Source of the DNA: Gammaproteobacteria bacterium
GTDB lineage: Bacteria; Pseudomonadota; Gammaproteobacteria; JAJFKG01
Length of the DNA stretch: 34,139 bases
Reading direction: 5' to 3'
Assembly: GCA_021773335.1 (NCBI GenBank)
Contig: JAJFKG010000021.1
Coordinates: forward strand, 1-34,139
Position numbers and translations under genes: made by a program. This document shows positions 15,530 to 21,808 of the stretch, piece by piece. The notes beneath the pieces were generated by a model that saw nothing but the letters and a program-made list of their open reading frames with translations, did no database searches and was not told the origin of the DNA. Numbering within the stretch: position 1 is the stretch's first letter; every line of letters starts with the position of its first letter.

Positions 15530-15558
15530 TTTAGGCATTTGTGGCTGTGTGCTACAAT
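15530..15558 (+). promoter_or_regulatory. Probable promoter of the DUF4156 lipoprotein gene
   Basis: TACAAT (15553-15558) is a good -10 hexamer. TTTAGG (15530-15535) is a weak -35 at 17 bases. The leader to the ATG at 15654 would be about 90 bases. Modest support. Confidence 0.35.
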
Positions 15559-15653
15559 CGCGCGGCTTGGGTGTTCTATCCTTGAGGGTTAGAGGCCTTT
15601 CCAAATAAATAAACACAATTCAATACACACAGATGTAGTAAGAGGAACTAAGA

Positions 15654-16034
15654 ATGAAACCATTGAAGTTGATGAGAATGAGTGCGGTAATGGGAGCTGT
15701 GGCTTTGTTAGCGGCATGTTCGGCCGCAAGTCTTAACTCTGGTGCGCAACAAGTGATGGTGAGCAAATCACCAGCACCGAAGAGCTGTAAATTTAAAGGC
15801 ATGGTAACAGGTGCGCAGGGTAACTTCTTCACCGGTCCATGGACATCTAACAAACGTCTCACCGAAGGTTCAACCAATCGCTTGCGTAATGAAGCACAGA
15901 AAATCGGTGCGAATTATGTAGCCTTATTGGGTAGTCACGCTAGCAGCAGTTATGCTAATGGTAGTGGGGGCCAAGTGGGTGTGCAATTACAAGGTAATGC
16001 TTACGCGTGCCCGCCAAGTGCTATCAACGAATAA
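15654..16034 (+). CDS. DUF4156 lipoprotein
   Basis: 126 residues. The signal peptide ends in a lipobox LLAAC (C22), so it is a lipoprotein; Ser-Ala after the Cys predict outer-membrane sorting. The body SCKFKGMVTGAQGN, a threonine-Ser-Asn-Lys-Arg-Leu segment, GSTNRLRNEAQKIGANYVALLGS and a final YACP fit DUF4156, a small envelope domain of unknown function. AAGAGGAACTAAG gives a strong ribosome site. It is monocistronic, closed by a near-perfect terminator. Confidence 0.88.
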   Translation: MKPLKLMRMSAVMGAVALLAACSAASLNSGAQQVMVSKSPAPKSCKFKGMVTGAQGNFFTGPWTSNKRLTEGSTNRLRNEAQKIGANYVALLGSHASSSYANGSGGQVGVQLQGNAYACPPSAINE

Positions 16035-16056
16035 TCTTCCCTAATTTTTTCTAAAT

Positions 16057-16096
16057 AAACGCGAGCCTACTATACGAGGCTCGCGTTTGTTGTTTA
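16057..16096 (+). terminator. Strong Rho-independent terminator
   Basis: AAACGCGAGCCT (16057-16068) pairs perfectly with AGGCTCGCGTTT (16077-16088) around the loop ACTATACG, followed by a T-rich run (GTTGTTT). It ends the lipoprotein transcript. The symmetry could also stop transcription from the other side. Confidence 0.85.
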
Positions 16097-16177
16097 TAAG
16101 TACGGTAAGCAGTTATATGATGCGCTCACAACGCACGGCGGTTCTATCACTTACCGACAATGCATGGGGTTATTACA

Positions 16178-16525
16178 ATGGTAATTATACTTTACGGAAT
16201 TCCTAACTGCGACACAGTAAAAAAAGCGCGCACGCATTTGCAAAAAAAGGGCATTGACTATGTGTTTGTAGATTTTAAAAAACAAATGCCTGATATAACC
16301 TTGCTAAAACGTTGGTATAAAGACATAGGTGATTGGCCGGTGAATATGCGAGGGCGTACTTATCGTCTGATCAAGGATGACTTTGAAAATGCCAACGATG
16401 CTGCGCGTTATGAGTTACTGCGACAGAACACTTCGGCAATAAAACGCCCATTGCTTGAAGTTAATGGCACGCTCGCTTGCCTCGGCTATGATAAAGCTGT
16501 GTATGACAGTCTAAAGCCGGCTTAG
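16178..16525 (+). CDS. Spx/ArsC-type (YffB-like) thioredoxin-fold protein
   Basis: 115 residues from the ATG at 16178 (GGGG ribosome site). A six-residue longer frame begins at 16160 without one. The N-terminus ILYGIPNCDTVKKARTHL carries the single active-site cysteine of the ArsC/Spx family. VDFKKQMPD and the KRPLLEVNG..LACLGYD segment match the YffB branch, 118 residues in E. coli, thought to be a glutathione-dependent thiol reductase and not a true arsenate reductase. Monocistronic. It converges on the ClpP-like gene with a gap of 7 bases. Confidence 0.88.
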   Translation: MVIILYGIPNCDTVKKARTHLQKKGIDYVFVDFKKQMPDITLLKRWYKDIGDWPVNMRGRTYRLIKDDFENANDAARYELLRQNTSAIKRPLLEVNGTLACLGYDKAVYDSLKPA

Positions 16526-16532
16526 GCTAAGT

Positions 16533-17102
16533 CTAGGCTTCTGCGTAAGAGGTGATGACCTTGCCAACCATACCATAGTTGATGGCCTCTTCAGCACTCA
16601 TCCAGTAGTCACGTTCAGTATCTTGAGAGACCTTTTCAAGTTTTTGCCCCGTTTGATGGGCGATGATGGCATTGATGCGTTTTTTCATTTTAATAATTTC
16701 TCGTGCCTGGATATCAATATCAGTGGCTTGGCCTTGCATGCCACCACTTGGTTGATGTAATAAAAAGCGCGTGTTGGGAAGGCAGAGGCGATTTTCAACT
16801 TTGGGTGCTAAGAAAATGTGGGCTGCGATACTGGCAACATAACCGGTACCGATAACTTTAACATTGGGTCTAATGAAGCGGATTAAGTCATGAATGGTGT
16901 CGCCTGATTCCACATGACCGCCCGGAGAATTGATAATGAGTTTGATATCTTCATCGCTAGCGTGTGCGAGGGCGAGCAATTGTTCCGTGAGTTTTTTCGA
17001 GACCTTATCATTCATTTCGCCAAAAAATAGAATGGTACGTGAGTCGAATAATGCCTTTGTAATAAATTCGGGAGTTGTCTCAGTTTTATCATTGTCGCTC
17101 AT
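16533..17102 (-). CDS. ClpP-like serine protease (paralogue)
   Basis: 189 residues of the ClpP/S14 fold. All three catalytic residues are seen: S91 in GYVASIAAH, H116 in LLHQPSGG, D161 in DTERDYWMSAEEA. ATDIDIQAREI is typical of ClpP. The serine motif is ASIAA instead of the usual ASMGA, and no clpX or tig is nearby. It is thus probably a second, divergent ClpP and not the main housekeeping copy, which normally sits in tig-clpP-clpX. The N-terminus lacks an obvious propeptide. AGGTGA precedes the ATG, and a strong sigma-70 promoter lies just upstream. Whether it works with ClpA/ClpX or alone is unknown. Confidence 0.85.
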   Translation of the reverse strand: MSDNDKTETTPEFITKALFDSRTILFFGEMNDKVSKKLTEQLLALAHASDEDIKLIINSPGGHVESGDTIHDLIRFIRPNVKVIGTGYVASIAAHIFLAPKVENRLCLPNTRFLLHQPSGGMQGQATDIDIQAREIIKMKKRINAIIAHQTGQKLEKVSQDTERDYWMSAEEAINYGMVGKVITSYAEA

Positions 17103-17113
17103 AATTCACCTGT

Positions 17114-17142
17114 ATATTAGTGGTTGGCCATATTTCTGTCAA
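17114..17142 (-). promoter_or_regulatory. Sigma-70 promoter of the ClpP-like gene
   Basis: On the minus strand a perfect TTGACA (17142-17137) is followed after exactly 17 bases by TAATAT (17119-17114). The ATG is 12 bases after the -10 box, so the leader would be very short. Confidence 0.6.
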
Positions 17143-17293
17143 TCAGACTTAATGGTTAGCAATCTTACCTGATATTGTGGTTTTTTGCATCGCGTATTGT
17201 GATTTTAGCAGCTTGTTTCTCGGCTGTGCTAACAGTATCCCTATTTGTTGCTAAGAGGGGTAGAGTGCGATGCTATCAAAGGTGTAACTGTGT

Positions 17294-18139
17294 TTAAGCA
17301 TGTGTTTTTCCTAATGGTTGGTGTGCTTGGTTGGGCAAAGTTGATGTTTGTACGCAGGCGATTATGCGCAAAGGGGCACCACCACCATTTTTTATCTTCA
17401 TGGGTAGGGCAATAATATAGCTGCCTGTTGCAGGTAGTTGATAGAGCTTGGTGAGATTTTCAAGTATCGGTATATTATAGTCGGCGAAGGCTTGGTGGGC
17501 TTCGAAGTTTTTTGATTTGCCACGGTCAATGCTTGCGGTGTCGATGCCAACCGCTTTGATGTTGCGTTTTTGTTCTAACCAGTAGGCCGCTTTACGACCA
17601 ATACCCGGGAATTGTAAATCCTTTTGCGCAGCTTTCCCGGTTTTTGCGGTGCCGAGGTACGCTTCGTGATTAGGCCAATAGGCGCTAAAACCAGTGTTTA
17701 TCAGGACGATGCTGTGCTGCGGAATGTGGCCATGTTTGGCTTCCCAGAGGGTAAAGTCTTTGGGGCTGACAAGGTAATTTCTATTTTTTTTCACTTGTTG
17801 CCTGACATCAATAACAACTGCTGGTCCAGTCAGCGATGTTAAGGGTATTTCATTTATAGGCAGACCAATTCGAGAAAAATGGCTAGGTGCATCGGCATGG
17901 GTACCGCCATGTTCGCCGGCAGTATAGTCATAATCTGAATAAAAATAGCCTTTTTGGGTGATGCCGACAAAAACGGGGATATGAGAAAACTGCTCATCGC
18001 CCGGCCAGTAGACAGTTTCCTTGGCGAAATCATGGCTTAAGTCAAGCCAATGGCACTGCCCGATGGGGAGTGTTTTAGCTTGCACAACTATCGGAAAAAT
18101 AAATAAAAATATTAATTTTAAGAGGGATTGTCGCCGCAT
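17294..18139 (-). CDS. Exported cyclase / kynurenine formamidase-like hydrolase
   Basis: 281 residues from the ATG at 18139, with GGAAGA upstream; a TTG four codons earlier lies inside that ribosome site. An N-terminal signal peptide (MRRQSLLKLIFLFIFPIVVQA) predicts a periplasmic protein. WLDLSHDFAKETVYWPGD and EHGGTHADAPSHF contain the metal-binding HGGTHxDxPxHF motif of the cyclase family (Pfam Cyclase), which includes bacterial arylformamidases. GIDTASIDRG, HQAFADYNIPILENL and LPMKIKNGGGAPLRIIA are further family segments. The substrate cannot be read from the sequence. Tryptophan breakdown is possible, but no kyn genes are near. Divergent from the acetyltransferase gene. Confidence 0.85.
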   Translation of the reverse strand: MRRQSLLKLIFLFIFPIVVQAKTLPIGQCHWLDLSHDFAKETVYWPGDEQFSHIPVFVGITQKGYFYSDYDYTAGEHGGTHADAPSHFSRIGLPINEIPLTSLTGPAVVIDVRQQVKKNRNYLVSPKDFTLWEAKHGHIPQHSIVLINTGFSAYWPNHEAYLGTAKTGKAAQKDLQFPGIGRKAAYWLEQKRNIKAVGIDTASIDRGKSKNFEAHQAFADYNIPILENLTKLYQLPATGSYIIALPMKIKNGGGAPLRIIACVQTSTLPNQAHQPLGKTHA

Positions 18140-18188
18140 GTGTTCTTCCAATTATGGGCCCTAACATTGAGGATCTGTACAAAATATG

Positions 18189-18206
18189 CATAGTCGTAGT
18201 ACTATG
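18189..18206. promoter_or_regulatory. Palindrome between divergent cyclase and acetyltransferase genes
   Basis: CATAGT and ACTATG form perfect 6-base arms with a 6-base spacer, midway in the 114-base divergent gap. It could be an operator. The arms are short, so chance is possible. Confidence 0.25.
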
Positions 18207-18253
18207 TGATTGTGACAATATTAATTATACATTAGGAACCACACAAAATATCC

Positions 18254-18799
18254 ATGCACACTTATTTTCATGACGACCAGATTGGTATACGGCCTTTTAC
18301 TAAAGAGGATATAGAGCCTCTGATGTTAGCCGTGCGTGCTTCTGGGTATGAGCTGCAGCCTTATCTGCCATGGTGTCATCCTGATTATTCTTTGCGCGAA
18401 GCGCGTGATTGGGTGTACTCACGTTTCGAAGCATGGCGTAAAAATGCCGAATTTGACTTCGTGGTTTATGAGCGAGAGACGGGTGAATTGCTCGGCGGAG
18501 TTGGTCTTAATCTAATTTACTATGAACATCGCTATGGTAACCTTGGCTATTGGATCCGTACCGATAAAGCTGGACGGGGCTATGCGACGCGTGCGGCATG
18601 GCTGGCTATCCAATTCGCTTTTGAAGAGGTCGGCTTGAATCGAGTAGAAATTGCAGTAGCAATGGATAATATTCCTAGCCAACGGGTGGCTGAAAAAATA
18701 GGTGCAACACGTGAAGGGATTTTGCGTAAGCGACTTGTACTACATGGTGTTGCCCACGATATGCTGATGTACTCTATTCTCTATAACGATAACCCCTAA
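18254..18799 (+). CDS. RimJ/RimL-type GNAT acetyltransferase
   Basis: 181 residues. The GNAT fold is clear: an N-terminal IRPFTKEDIEPL strand-helix, DFVVYERETGELLGGVGLN, YRYGNLGYWIRTDKAGRGYATRAAW-like acetyl-CoA loop (GRGYAT) and LNRVEIAVAMDNIPSQRVAEKIGATREGILRKRL, the classical RimJ/RimL signature. Such enzymes acetylate N-termini of ribosomal proteins or small molecules. The target here is unknown. No good ribosome site precedes the ATG (the nearest AGGAA is about 18 bases off). Monocistronic. Confidence 0.85.
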   Translation: MHTYFHDDQIGIRPFTKEDIEPLMLAVRASGYELQPYLPWCHPDYSLREARDWVYSRFEAWRKNAEFDFVVYERETGELLGGVGLNLIYYEHRYGNLGYWIRTDKAGRGYATRAAWLAIQFAFEEVGLNRVEIAVAMDNIPSQRVAEKIGATREGILRKRLVLHGVAHDMLMYSILYNDNP

Positions 18800-18804
18800 A
18801 CTAA

Positions 18805-18856
18805 TATATCCCCTCGTAGCGGAAGCTGCGAAGCTTTAGGCTTCATTTAAGGGGGC
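18805..18856. repeat. Degenerate relative of the palindromic repeat, with hairpins
   Basis: CCCCTCGTA (18810-18818) equals the left arm of the repeat at 25993. CCCCT/AGGGG (18810-18814, 18850-18854) can close a structure enclosing a GAAGC/GCTTC hairpin. The loop sequence differs from the two good copies, so this may be a decayed third copy or just a structured 3' region of the acetyltransferase transcript. Confidence 0.3.
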
Positions 18857-18878
18857 ATCTTGGCATTTTTTGTCCCAT

Positions 18879-18914
18879 AAAAAAAACAACTCACTCGAAT
18901 GAACGAGCGAGTTG
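18879..18914 (-). terminator. Terminator of the RMF-like gene
   Basis: Read on the minus strand, CAACTCGCTCG pairs with CGAGTGAGTTG (one mismatch) around a 6-base loop and is followed by eight T. It lies 30 bases past the stop of the minus-strand gene at 18944. Confidence 0.8.
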
Positions 18915-18943
18915 CATCACGGTGTGATAAGTTGTTATTAGCT

Positions 18944-19318
18944 TTATGTCGCCATATCGATGGCTTGATAAGCAAGTGCAGCGACGAATACTACACAACC
19001 TATTTCAAATAAACGTCGCCCATGACTTTCTTTTTTCACCATGTCGGCATCGTTGGCAGCGTGTGTTGCGGTATCTAATGCGGCGCGCTGATTTAGGCCG
19101 CCGGCTAAGTCAAATAAGGGCTCCTCACCATAAAAGCTTGCCCACCAGCCATCTTGCCAATGTTTGTACTCGGCACTGCCATGTTGGTATGGATTGTTGT
19201 GTTCATCCAAGTCGCCCTGAAATCCTTCATAACCCTCTAACCAAACATCTTCGATGGCAGGCACCTTAATGTTATGTTGTAACCGCGTTAGCGCTAATAC
19301 ATTGCTGTTTGTTGTCAT
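18944..19318 (-). CDS. RMF-like domain protein with C-terminal membrane helix
   Basis: 124 residues from the ATG at 19318 (GAGGGG nine bases upstream; an in-frame TTG two codons earlier is too close). The middle, DVWLEGYEGFQGD..NPYQHGSAEYKHWQDGWWASFY, resembles ribosome modulation factor and its relatives: G(Y/F).G, NPY, then W..GW. The C-terminus LFEIGCVVFVAALAYQAIDMAT is a short hydrophobic helix that could anchor it to the membrane. Soluble RMF is only about 55 residues, so this is an RMF-like core with an added tail. A role in ribosome hibernation is a guess; nucleic-acid binding is plausible. It has its own terminator. Confidence 0.55.
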   Translation of the reverse strand: MTTNSNVLALTRLQHNIKVPAIEDVWLEGYEGFQGDLDEHNNPYQHGSAEYKHWQDGWWASFYGEEPLFDLAGGLNQRAALDTATHAANDADMVKKESHGRRLFEIGCVVFVAALAYQAIDMAT

Positions 19319-19626
19319 TTTCAATTACCCCTCAGTAACTGCTAGTAAGTGATTCAAAACAATCGTTTTTTATCCACATAGAGTGAGTATAGACAGCATC
19401 GCTCACAAAGCGAGCCCAAAAGCCATAAAATGGCCGATTTTAAATTAACTAACTGATTTTAATAAGTTTTTTAACATGTTGTTTTTTCGTAAAAGCAGCA
19501 GTTTTGATGAAACTTTCAACAGGTTGCTTGGCTAAAGTTTAGCAAAAAGGTTCCGATAATGTAGGCAATATTGTCTTTAATCGATAACTAAAGACGCGTA
19601 AAGAAACAATTAATGAGGAATCAATC
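19319..19626 (+). promoter_or_regulatory. Leader region of the histone-like gene
   Basis: Some 300 bases without a gene. It contains a GCCAT-AAA-ATGGC hairpin (19422-19434), a GATAAT -10-like hexamer (19555-19560) without a good -35, and a GTCTTTA / TAAAGAC hairpin (19573-19579, 19589-19595) 31 bases before the histone-like ATG. The last would be in the mRNA leader and could affect stability or translation. Otherwise nothing recognised. Confidence 0.35.
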
Positions 19627-20232
19627 ATGACTGTGAAAAGACGTAAACCTGCAGCGCGTAAAGTTGCAAAAAGGCTGACGCCGGCGCAAAAACAAATGAA
19701 AGCGTTGCGTATGCGTATGGCAAAGAAAGGTAAAGAGCATCAACAAAAACTGAAACGTGCGAAGAAGGATGCTTATGAAAAAGCATTAGTCACGTTTGAA
19801 AAAGAGTTGGATATGATGGAAGCTGCGCGTGAGCGTGCTCTCAAGGATGCTGATGTCAAATTTGAAAAAAGCTACCGCATGAAATTGCGTAGAAAGCTCA
19901 AAGCTAAGTTAAAAGCGGCTGGTGTTAGTATCACTAAGCGAAAACCAGCTAAGAAAAAAGCTACTGCTAAGAAGCGAACGACTGCTAAGAAAAGGACGAC
20001 AGCCAAGAGGCGAACGACGGCTAAAAGAAAAGTGGCACGTAAGCCTGTTAAACGTAAAGTTACACGTCGAGTAGCTAAAAAGGCAAGACGCGTTGCTGGC
20101 AAGACTAGGAAGTCAACCGCTGGGAAAAGACGCGCTGCTCCTGTGCGCAAAAGCGTAAAACGCAAACCTGCTGCTAAACGCCGCGCAGCAGCATCACGCA
20201 AGCGTGGCACTCGCGCACGTCGCAAAGCGTAA
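19627..20232 (+). CDS. Histone H1-like, Lys/Arg/Ala-rich DNA-binding protein
   Basis: 201 residues, extremely basic. Residues about 18-105 form a charged, probably coiled helix (KQMKALRMRMAKKG.., FEKELDMMEAARERALKD). From about 106 the chain is a low-complexity tail of KK-A-x-A-K-K-R-T-T units, three or four near-perfect TTAKKR steps, then KRK, RRVAKK and AAKRR blocks. This resembles the C-terminal domain of eukaryotic H1 and the bacterial Hc1/Hc2/AlgP types, which bind and condense DNA without sequence preference. GAGGAA lies eight bases before the ATG. A strong hairpin follows. Members in intracellular gammaproteobacteria act in chromatin compaction; that role is inferred here. Confidence 0.85.
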   Translation: MTVKRRKPAARKVAKRLTPAQKQMKALRMRMAKKGKEHQQKLKRAKKDAYEKALVTFEKELDMMEAARERALKDADVKFEKSYRMKLRRKLKAKLKAAGVSITKRKPAKKKATAKKRTTAKKRTTAKRRTTAKRKVARKPVKRKVTRRVAKKARRVAGKTRKSTAGKRRAAPVRKSVKRKPAAKRRAAASRKRGTRARRKA

Positions 20233-20249
20233 TTCTTCTCGACATAATT

Positions 20250-20278
20250 ACTCCAGCCATAAGGAATATGGCTGGAGT
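20250..20278 (+). terminator. Hairpin after histone-like gene
   Basis: ACTCCAGCCAT (20250-20260) is perfectly complementary to ATGGCTGGAGT (20268-20278) with loop AAGGAAT, 17 bases past the stop. There is no T-run, so it may stabilise the 3' end without terminating on its own. Confidence 0.5.
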
Positions 20279-20408
20279 GAGATCTAAGCTTGATAGATAA
20301 AATCTAGAAACTTTCTTATCCTCGGCTGTGCATAGCGGTGTTTTTGATAGCAGGCATACACATGGAAGAATAAAGCGATCCAAGCATTATTTGATGAGCT
20401 TTACCTTA

Positions 20409-21713
20409 CTATATTAAGTTAGTCGCAGGTCCTGACCCGGCAAGGATTTGTTTTTCACCTTCGGTGCGCCCAATAATGACAGCGCCACATGAGTCACTAA
20501 AGACATTAACAGCCGTGCGGCACATATCTAAGAAGCGGTCAGTCACCAGTATGATGCCGATAGCGCTGAGTGGTAAGCCAATGGTGCCAAGAATAATTGT
20601 AATAGCGACCAAGCTTGCCGCGGGGATGCCTGCCACGCCAACTGAAGTTAATAAGGCAACAAACACAATAATAAATTGGGTGGTAAAGCTCAAGTGCAAA
20701 CCATACGCTTGTGCTATAAAAATAGCTGCGACACACTCGTATAAAGCAGTACCATCCATATTAATAGTGGCACCTAAGGGTAAAACGAAACTAGTGGTGC
20801 GATTAGAGACTTTTGCATTTTTTTCTACACATTCCATCGTTAGAGGGAGTGTTGCCGAGGAAGAAGAGGTAGAAAAGGCCATTAGGATTGCTGGGGACAT
20901 GGCTTTAAACTGGCGTAGTGGCTTGATGCGACCGATCAATTTAAGCATTAGTGGTAGGACGATAAACATATGAATAGCAAGTGCTAAGAGAACGGTTATA
21001 AAGAACGATAACAATGGTATAAAGGCACTAAAGCCGGTGACTGCGATTGTCTTAGCCACCAAGCCAAATACACCGATTGGTGCAAAGCGCATGATCAGCA
21101 TGGTAATTAGCATCATGGTTTCAAAGACAGCTTGCCAGAAATTTTTAACCGTAATGGCATATTCTTTTGTGACCTTCATCATGAAATAACCGAATAAAAA
21201 ACTAAAGAATATAATACCGAGCAATTCACCATTTACCGCAGCCTTAACAATATTGGCTGGTACCATGCGTGTAAAGATTTCAACAATGTCGCGAAAGCCT
21301 TTATCTTTGAGTTGACTTGCAAATAGTTGCGCGTTTTGAGTTAAGCCCAGCGCTTGTCCCGCAGGGTGACCATCAATAATGCCCGGTGCAATTAAATTGA
21401 CGAGAACTAAGCCAACTAAAATAGCTAACAAACTCGTAAACATGTAATAGAGGATGGTTTTAGTGCCGAGACGGCCGAGGGATTTATTATCGCTGATGCT
21501 GGCAACGCCGCAAATAATTGATGCCATAATCAGTGGCACGATGATCATTTTTAAGGCATTTAGGAAAATGGTACCGATGAAATTGTAGACTTCGTAGAAG
21601 TTGACTCCCCAAATAGAGGTACTCTTGCCAGTCCAAATACCACAAATACAAGCTAGCACAATGGCGATTAAGATTTGCCAGTGGAGTTTTAAGCCTTTTT
21701 TCTTCGCATCCAT
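20409..21713 (-). CDS. Dicarboxylate/amino-acid:cation symporter (DAACS/SDF family)
   Basis: 434 residues, inner-membrane sodium- or proton-coupled carrier of the glutamate/aspartate/C4-dicarboxylate type. Signatures are FLNALKMIIVPLIMASIICG (TM2-3), the serine-rich re-entrant loop FSTSSSSATLPLTMECV, the TM7 motif GATINMDGTALYE (NMDGT), and the second re-entrant loop ASLVAITIILGTIGLPL, TDRFLDMCRTAVNVFSDS, where the arginine of RTAVNV suggests acidic amino acids or dicarboxylates. AGAGGAAAACAGC precedes the ATG. It lies 95 bases downstream of tamB on the same strand and may have its own promoter. Confidence 0.9.
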   Translation of the reverse strand: MDAKKKGLKLHWQILIAIVLACICGIWTGKSTSIWGVNFYEVYNFIGTIFLNALKMIIVPLIMASIICGVASISDNKSLGRLGTKTILYYMFTSLLAILVGLVLVNLIAPGIIDGHPAGQALGLTQNAQLFASQLKDKGFRDIVEIFTRMVPANIVKAAVNGELLGIIFFSFLFGYFMMKVTKEYAITVKNFWQAVFETMMLITMLIMRFAPIGVFGLVAKTIAVTGFSAFIPLLSFFITVLLALAIHMFIVLPLMLKLIGRIKPLRQFKAMSPAILMAFSTSSSSATLPLTMECVEKNAKVSNRTTSFVLPLGATINMDGTALYECVAAIFIAQAYGLHLSFTTQFIIVFVALLTSVGVAGIPAASLVAITIILGTIGLPLSAIGIILVTDRFLDMCRTAVNVFSDSCGAVIIGRTEGEKQILAGSGPATNLI

Positions 21714-21808
21714 GCTGTTTTCCTCTCTCGGAGTATGAATTAAGTTGCGCAGTACACTAACGTTTTTGTTGCCAAATGTCCACTATAGGGCTGCATTGAA
21801 ATTTTAGT

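Noticed and set aside
19960..20035. Short direct repeats that might suggest a CRISPR or VNTR locus
   Set aside because: The units are in frame within the histone-like gene and have no spacers. They are coding tandem repeats, not CRISPR.
19872..20225. 117-codon minus-strand frame
   Set aside because: Mirror of the Lys/Ala/Arg-rich histone-like tail; long open antisense frames are expected opposite such codons.
20464..20973. 169-codon plus-strand frame
   Set aside because: It is antisense to the conserved core of the symporter gene, whose family motifs are unmistakable. No ribosome site or domain supports the antisense frame.
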